NCBI GenBank assembly: GCA_002937525.1
Contig: PTKA01000027.1
Coordinates: forward strand, 1 to 9,578
DNA: 9,578 bases
Source: Alphaproteobacteria bacterium MarineAlpha10_Bin3
Lineage (GTDB): Bacteria > Pseudomonadota > Alphaproteobacteria > UBA8366 > GCA-2717185
Direction: 5' to 3'
Shown here: positions 5,487 to 9,578 of the stretch, one piece after another
Layout of the letters: the number at the start of each line of letters is the position of its first letter
Position numbering within the stretch: the stretch's first letter is position 1
Program-made: the position numbers and the translations under genes
The notes under the pieces: generated by a model
The model's database searches: none
The model's input: only the letters and a program-made list of their open reading frames with translations
Told to the model about the DNA's origin: nothing

Positions 5487-5664
5487 GGCCGTATTTTTTC
5501 CAGATTTTCTCTAACGGGATGGCTTTTTCCGGCTCGCTAAGATCAGCCGCAAGGGCGCTGCGAATTTTGGCTTCACGCCACGCCAGATACGCCGGGTCCC
5601 GCGAAGGCGCGCAGGGCCGCAGGAAGTCTTGAATATCGTCTGACCGTGCCTTGGTATCGCTCAT
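5476..5664 (-). CDS. Short antitoxin, PaaA2 / stability-determinant-like
   Basis: A 62-residue acidic-basic protein directly upstream of, and overlapping, the ParE/RelE-like toxin, which makes it the expected antitoxin. The segment DPAYLAWREAKIRSALAA (23-40), followed by an acidic stretch and KAIPLEKIWKKYG (47-59), resembles the small PaaA2-type 'stability determinant' antitoxins (Y-W-K-AL, then IP/P-EV). It has no ribbon-helix-helix or helix-turn-helix that I can see, so DNA binding, if any, may need the complex. Here the antitoxin comes first, the reverse of the other two modules. The ATG at 5662-5664 lies 6 nt downstream of a -10-like hexamer and lacks a Shine-Dalgarno sequence. The family assignment is moderate; the antitoxin role rests mainly on context. 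Confidence 0.65.
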   Translation of the reverse strand: MSDTKARSDDIQDFLRPCAPSRDPAYLAWREAKIRSALAADLSEPEKAIPLEKIWKKYGLEY

Positions 5665-5680
5665 GGTACCAATATACCAT
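5663..5680 (-). promoter_or_regulatory. Extended -10 promoter and inverted repeat of the third toxin-antitoxin pair
   Basis: The minus strand reads TGGTATATT (5671-5679), an extended -10 element (TGn plus TATATT), 6 nt before the antitoxin ATG; no good -35 was found. The inverted repeat ATGGTA (5663-5668) / TACCAT (5675-5680) spans the element and part of the start codon, and GGTACC (5665-5670) is a further small palindrome. The layout suits autorepression of a leaderless transcript. The promoter lies in the 51-bp gap after the fbiC stop codon. Confidence 0.55.
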
Positions 5681-5715
5681 AAAAAGTCGCTAATCTCGCT
5701 ACTGAATGTTCCCCA

Positions 5716-8121
5716 CTATTGCGCCGCGTTCAGCCCCGGCCGGTACAAAGTCGGCTTGGTCTCGCGTTCATAGCGCCGGGCCGGATTGTTGACCACCTCG
5801 CCCAGATCGCTGGCGTTAAAGGACGCCTTTATCTGCGCCGCCGGGGGCTCACCGTAGAAGGTCGTGCGCTGGACCGGCGTGCGGCCGATGGCGCGGATCA
5901 TTCTTTCCATCGCTTCGGGCGGCATTTCCTGGCCGTGTTCGGCCCCGGCGGCTCTTGTGATGGTTTCGTTCATCAAGGTGCCGCCAAGATCGTTGGCCCC
6001 GGCATTGAGGCAGGCCTTAACCCCGTCCGGCCCCATCTTCACCCACGATGTCTGGATATTGGTAATATGGGGGTGCAGCGCCAGCCGGGCGACGGCGTGC
6101 ATCAGGACGGCTTCGCGAAACGTCGGTCCGCGCCGCGCCCGGCCCTTCAGATAGATCGGCGCTTCGGAGGCAACGAACGGCAGCGGCACGAATTCGGTGA
6201 AGCCGCCGGTTTCCTTCTGCAAATCGCGCAAATGCAGCAGATGGCGGGCCCAATGCACCGGGCGTTCGATATGGCCATACATGATCGTCGACGTCGTGCG
6301 GATGCCGGCGTTGTGGGCCGTGCGCATGACGTCCAGCCATTGGTGGGTATTGACTTTGTCGGCGCACAGGGTGGCGCGCACCTCGTCGTCGAGAATTTCC
6401 GCCGCCGTGCCCGGCAACGACCCCAGGCCGGCGTCGCGTAGCAGGTCAAGATAATCCGCCAGATCGAGTTTGAGCGTGCGCGCGCCCTGCCAGACTTCGA
6501 GCGGCGAAAACGCATGGACATGCATGTCCGGCACCGCCACCTTCACCGCCCGGCAGATATCCAGATAGGTCTGGCCGGTATATTCGGGATGAATACCGCC
6601 CTGCATACAGACTTCGGTGGCGCCGCGCGCCCATGCCTCGCGCGCGCGGCGGGTGATTTCGCCGTGGTCCAGATCGTAGGGCTTGCCGCGCAGATTTTCG
6701 CTCATCTTGCCCTTGGAAAAGGCGCAGAACTGGCATTTGAAGTAACACACATTGGTATAGTTAATGTTGCGGGTGACGATGTAACTGACCGTATCGCCGT
6801 TGACGGCGCGGCGCAGATCGTCCGCCGCCCGGCACACCGCGGCGAACTCTCCGCCGCGCGCACCGAACAGCCGCGTTACGTCGCCCGGCGATAAATCCGC
6901 GCCGTCGCTAGCGCGTTTGAGGATATCGCTGAATGCGCCGCCCACCGGCGCGGACGGCCCGGACAGTAGATCGGGCGGGGTTACCGGCGCGCCGGTCAAC
7001 CAATCGTCCGTTCGCGGCAATCCATCGGCGTCGAGCAGGCGCAGAACCGGGGCCGCAAACGCCGGATCGAGCCATTTGGGCCCATCCAGCGCATAGTCCG
7101 GGTAGATCGCCAGCCGCTCGACCAATACCTTGCCGCAATCGGCGGTGCGTTCGGCCAGCATGTCCAGATGCGGCCACGGCGCTTCCGGGTTGACATGATC
7201 CGGGGTCACCGGCGACACCCCGCCCCAATCGTTCAACCCGGCGTCGATCAACCGGTCCAGCATGCCGGGGCTGAGGTTCGGCGGCGCCTGGATGGTCACA
7301 TCGGGGGTAAAGATCAGCCGCGCCATGGCGATGGTCCACAGCAACTCTTCGATCGAGGGTTCCGGCGCATTTTCCATCCGGGTCAAAGGCTTGGCCCGGA
7401 AATTCTGGATGATGATTTCCTGGATATGGCCATATTCTTGGTGCAGATCGCGCAACGCCAGCAGCGATTCGATGCGCTCAAGCCGGGTTTCGCCGATGCC
7501 GATCAGGATGCCGGTGGTGAAGGGCGTTGCCGCCTTGCCCGCCGCCCGGATTGTCGCCAGGCGGGCTTCGGGCCGTTTGTCGGGCGAACCGTGATGCGGC
7601 ATGCCTTTTTGCGCCAGTCGCGGCGATATGGATTCCAGCATCAAGCCCTGGCTGACCGAAACCCGGCGCAGCGCCGCCATATCGTCTGCGCTCATCACGC
7701 CCGCATTGAGATGCGGCAGGATGCCGGTCTCGCGAAACACCAGTTCGGCGACCTCGGCCAGATAGCCAAGCGTGGTGTCATGGCCAAGCGACGCCAGTTC
7801 CTCGCGCGCCACCCGGTAGCGCAATTCCGGCTTGTCGCCCAACGTGAACAGCGCCTCCTTGCACCCCGCTTCGACCCCGGCGCGGGCAATGGCGAGGATT
7901 TCGCCGTGGGTCATATAGGCACGCTGCCCGCGTTTTGGCGGATGGGCGAAGGTGCAGTAATGGCACACATCGCGGCACAGCTGGGTCAGCGGAATGAAAA
8001 TCTTGCGCGAATAAGTGATCTTTCCATCATAGGCCGCATCGCGGAGCGAAGCCGCACGCGCCATCAGCGCCGGCAATTCCGCCGTTTGCGCCAAAGCCAG
8101 TATTTCCTGGCGCGCGATCAT
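5716..8121 (-). CDS. fbiC: FbiC: fused CofG-CofH, 5-deazaflavin (Fo) synthase
   Basis: An 801-residue double radical-SAM enzyme that joins tyrosine to 5-amino-6-ribitylamino-uracil and closes the ring to make Fo, the chromophore precursor of F420. The N-terminal half is the CofG domain with the iron-sulfur motif CRDVCHYC (Cys49, Cys53, Cys56). The C-terminal half is the CofH domain with CYFKCQFC (Cys459, Cys463, Cys466), preceded by YIVTRNINYTNV. Other landmarks are LMLESISPRL (160-169) and FRAKPLTRM (241-249) in CofG, and MQGGIHPEYTGQTYL (506-520), FVPLPFV (644-650) and NAGANDLGGTLMNETI (706-721) in CofH. This CofG-then-CofH fusion is the arrangement known from Actinobacteria, whereas methanogens use separate genes. 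All six cluster cysteines are present. The ATG overlaps the cofC stop as ATGA, so the two are translationally coupled. A broken copy of its 3' end lies at 4938-5195. Confidence 0.96.
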   Translation of the reverse strand: MIARQEILALAQTAELPALMARAASLRDAAYDGKITYSRKIFIPLTQLCRDVCHYCTFAHPPKRGQRAYMTHGEILAIARAGVEAGCKEALFTLGDKPELRYRVAREELASLGHDTTLGYLAEVAELVFRETGILPHLNAGVMSADDMAALRRVSVSQGLMLESISPRLAQKGMPHHGSPDKRPEARLATIRAAGKAATPFTTGILIGIGETRLERIESLLALRDLHQEYGHIQEIIIQNFRAKPLTRMENAPEPSIEELLWTIAMARLIFTPDVTIQAPPNLSPGMLDRLIDAGLNDWGGVSPVTPDHVNPEAPWPHLDMLAERTADCGKVLVERLAIYPDYALDGPKWLDPAFAAPVLRLLDADGLPRTDDWLTGAPVTPPDLLSGPSAPVGGAFSDILKRASDGADLSPGDVTRLFGARGGEFAAVCRAADDLRRAVNGDTVSYIVTRNINYTNVCYFKCQFCAFSKGKMSENLRGKPYDLDHGEITRRAREAWARGATEVCMQGGIHPEYTGQTYLDICRAVKVAVPDMHVHAFSPLEVWQGARTLKLDLADYLDLLRDAGLGSLPGTAAEILDDEVRATLCADKVNTHQWLDVMRTAHNAGIRTTSTIMYGHIERPVHWARHLLHLRDLQKETGGFTEFVPLPFVASEAPIYLKGRARRGPTFREAVLMHAVARLALHPHITNIQTSWVKMGPDGVKACLNAGANDLGGTLMNETITRAAGAEHGQEMPPEAMERMIRAIGRTPVQRTTFYGEPPAAQIKASFNASDLGEVVNNPARRYERETKPTLYRPGLNAAQ

Positions 8122-8753
8122 GCCGCGCGCCGCCGCGTCGCCCAGCGTTGCGCCCGGCTATTGCCCGGCGCATCAATCAGCAATGCCAGATCGTCGGGCC
8201 GGTCGATATCCAAGCCAAGGCCCGGCAGCTTCAGGATCACCGGAATGACGCCGCGCGCTGCTGCTTCGCTCAGATGCGGCTGGAAACTGTCATTGCCGAA
8301 CCGAAACGCGATCAGGTCCGGCGGCGAGCAGGCGATGCAGTTGGAACCGCGTTCGTCGCGCGCCGGCACGATGGTCATGGCCGGGGCCGGCCGGTGCGCC
8401 GCCAGCACCTGTTCGATTTCCGCCGGCGTGGCCAGCGGCACGTCGCCGGGTACAGCAATCATCCCCTCGGCGCCCTTTTCGCGCAGCCAGGCGGCGGCGG
8501 CTTGGACCGCTGCGGTCTGACCCCGGTTGGCGGCTTCCGACAATACATGCGCGCCGTGCCGCCGGGCGATTGCGGCCGCCACGTCATCGCGCGTGACCAC
8601 CAGCACGCCGGCCAGCCCATCGACCGCACAAAGCGTTTCCAGAACATCTTCGAACATGGCCGCGAACAGATCGCGGCGATCGGCGGCGTTCAACGCACCG
8701 GCAAGCCGCTGCTTGGCGTCATCGAAATTCTTGGCTGGCAGGACCGCCCACAT
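8118..8753 (-). CDS. cofC: CofC/FbiD: phospholactate (or phosphoenolpyruvate) guanylyltransferase
   Basis: A 211-residue nucleotidyltransferase-fold protein. The family transfers GMP from GTP to 2-phospho-L-lactate or, in bacterial FbiD-type enzymes, phosphoenolpyruvate, producing the activated side-chain precursor used by CofD. Visible motifs are WAVLPAKNFDDAKQRL (2-17, the Rossmann-like nucleotide loop with its basic residues), VVTRD (52-56), VPGDVPL (101-107, the metal/nucleotide-binding GD motif), RGSNCI (135-140, equivalent to the usual G-TNAL element), FGNDSFQPH (152-160) and GLDIDRPDDL (180-189). Length is normal for the family. The start ATG (8751-8753) lies 6 bp after the cofD stop and the end overlaps fbiC by 4 bp, so all three genes form one operon. 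Which three-carbon phosphate it uses cannot be read reliably from the sequence. Confidence 0.93.
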   Translation of the reverse strand: MWAVLPAKNFDDAKQRLAGALNAADRRDLFAAMFEDVLETLCAVDGLAGVLVVTRDDVAAAIARRHGAHVLSEAANRGQTAAVQAAAAWLREKGAEGMIAVPGDVPLATPAEIEQVLAAHRPAPAMTIVPARDERGSNCIACSPPDLIAFRFGNDSFQPHLSEAAARGVIPVILKLPGLGLDIDRPDDLALLIDAPGNSRAQRWATRRRAA

Positions 8754-8759
8754 AGCGCG

Positions 8760-9578
8760 TTAACTTTCCCTCAATTCAGCGGCGAACGCGATTGTCGCGC
8801 GCGCCAACAATACACGATCCGATAGGAAATTCATCATGGTATTCGTCACCATCGCCTTGCAGCCCAGGCGCTCGACCGCGTCCACCGCGCCGCCGTCCAC
8901 ATCGTCAAGAACGAACCCGTCGATCAGGCCGCGATAATGCCGGGCCACCTGAAGCGCCGTCGTCTCCAACCCCAGCTCCGTCATCATCTTGGCCGTCGGC
9001 CCCTTGAGCGCCGTGCCGCCGACAATCGGCGAGACCGCGACGATCGGCCGGGCGCAGTCTTTCAGCGCCCGTTCTAGCCCGGGCATGGCGAGAATAGGAT
9101 CGACGCTGATGTAAGGGTTGGACGGGCAGATGATGACTGCCCCAAGCGCCGGTTGCGACAGGGCGTCGAGAATTTCGCCGTTGACCCGCGCGCTTTCAGC
9201 GCCGTCATAGCGGAATCCCGTGACTTTCGGTGCGCATTTCTCGCGCACGAAATAATGTTGCAGGGCCAAGTCTCCGTCGCCGGTCTCAACGATCGTGCGC
9301 ACCGGGTCGTCGCTTGCCGGTAGGATACGCGCCGTGATGCCGAGACGGGCAGAGATATCGGCGGTGACGTGACTCAAGGATTCGCCGGCGCGCAGGCGAT
9401 GCGTCCGCGCCACATGCATGGCCAGGTCGCGATCGCCGAGATGGAACCAGGTTTCGCCGCCGAGTTCTGCCAGCGCCTGCATAAAAGCCGGCGTGTCTCC
9501 GGCCCGGCCCCAGCCGGGTTCGGGATTGGCGAGTCCTGAGAGCGTGTAAACCAGGGTGTCGATATCGGGGCAGATGGT
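8760..9578 (-). CDS. cofD: CofD/FbiA: phospho-lactyl/enolpyruvyl transferase to Fo (5' part outside window)
   Basis: The frame runs open to the right edge and gives 272 visible residues; about 45 N-terminal residues are missing by comparison with the usual 310-330. CofD moves the guanylylated three-carbon unit made by CofC onto Fo to give F420-0 or its dehydro form. Visible blocks are CPDIDTLVYTLSGLANPEPG (3-22), WGRAGDT, LGGETWFHLGDRDLA (39-53), THRLRAGESL, DDPVRTIVETGDGDLALQHYF (about 89-109), GFRYDGAESARVNG, ICPSNPYISVDPILAMPG (about 151-168) and GGTALKGPTAKMM. These match the family throughout. An internal ATG at 9480-9482 is not the true start, because conserved family sequence continues upstream of it to the window edge. 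It is the first visible gene of the cofD-cofC-fbiC operon; any promoter lies outside. Confidence 0.95.
   Translation of the reverse strand, partial: TICPDIDTLVYTLSGLANPEPGWGRAGDTPAFMQALAELGGETWFHLGDRDLAMHVARTHRLRAGESLSHVTADISARLGITARILPASDDPVRTIVETGDGDLALQHYFVREKCAPKVTGFRYDGAESARVNGEILDALSQPALGAVIICPSNPYISVDPILAMPGLERALKDCARPIVAVSPIVGGTALKGPTAKMMTELGLETTALQVARHYRGLIDGFVLDDVDGGAVDAVERLGCKAMVTNTMMNFLSDRVLLARATIAFAAELRES

Noticed and set aside
5681..5715. Possible rho-independent terminator of fbiC (AGTAGCGA...GCGACT followed by a T run on the minus strand)
   Set aside because: The arms pair at only a few positions with two mismatches, so no stable stem forms; the repeated TAGCGA is direct, not inverted. 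Readthrough into the toxin-antitoxin pair remains possible.
7168..8520. A 450-codon open frame on the + strand opposite fbiC and cofC
   Set aside because: Same reasoning: it spans two well-recognised minus-strand genes, its translation resembles no protein family, and no ribosome binding site precedes it.
1..9578. CRISPR array, tRNA, rRNA, transposase or insertion-sequence ends
   Set aside because: No regularly spaced repeats, tRNA-like cloverleaf, rRNA sequence, transposase motif or IS-type terminal inverted repeats were found. The only long repeats are the fbiC duplication and the LLM paralogues.

Overview
This is a GC-rich window, roughly 60% G+C or more by eye and lower over the small paired genes. 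It reads like an accessory region from a Gram-negative, probably alphaproteobacterial, chromosome or large plasmid. The taxon is an inference from gene families and codon use; no rRNA or other marker is present. The main theme is the deazaflavin cofactor F420. An operon read right to left (cofD, cofC, fusion-type fbiC; about 9578 to 5716) encodes the lactyl/enolpyruvyl-phosphate branch and the deazaflavin chromophore branch of F420 biosynthesis. Further left, two tandem luciferase-like (LLM class) flavin/F420 oxidoreductases (2241-4293, + strand) diverge from a class V PLP aminotransferase-fold enzyme (968-2167, - strand). These could be consumers of F420, but that link rests on proximity.

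Layout, left to right: the C-terminal end of an isoprenylcysteine-methyltransferase-like membrane protein (+, cut by the window edge); a HigB/HigA-type toxin-antitoxin pair (-); the class V enzyme (-); a short divergent promoter region; the LLM pair (+); a BrnT/BrnA toxin-antitoxin pair (-); a decayed second copy of the 3' end of fbiC; a third toxin-antitoxin pair (PaaA2-like antitoxin, ParE/RelE-like toxin; -); intact fbiC, cofC and partial cofD (-).

Three unrelated toxin-antitoxin modules thus lie within 5.4 kb and alternate with F420-related genes. The fbiC remnant keeps the stop codon and about 240 bp of the gene's 3' end, with about 95% identity over its first 180 bp, a precise 60-bp internal deletion and a frameshift. 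With the intact fbiC it brackets the third toxin-antitoxin pair as a direct repeat, pointing to a recombination or gene-replacement event at the fbiC 3' end.

The toxin-antitoxin promoters are unusually legible. Each first gene has a -10-like hexamer only 6-9 nt before its start codon, no clear Shine-Dalgarno sequence, and an inverted repeat overlapping the promoter or start codon. This suggests near-leaderless, autorepressed transcripts. In the first two modules the second gene (the antitoxin) has its own ribosome binding site.
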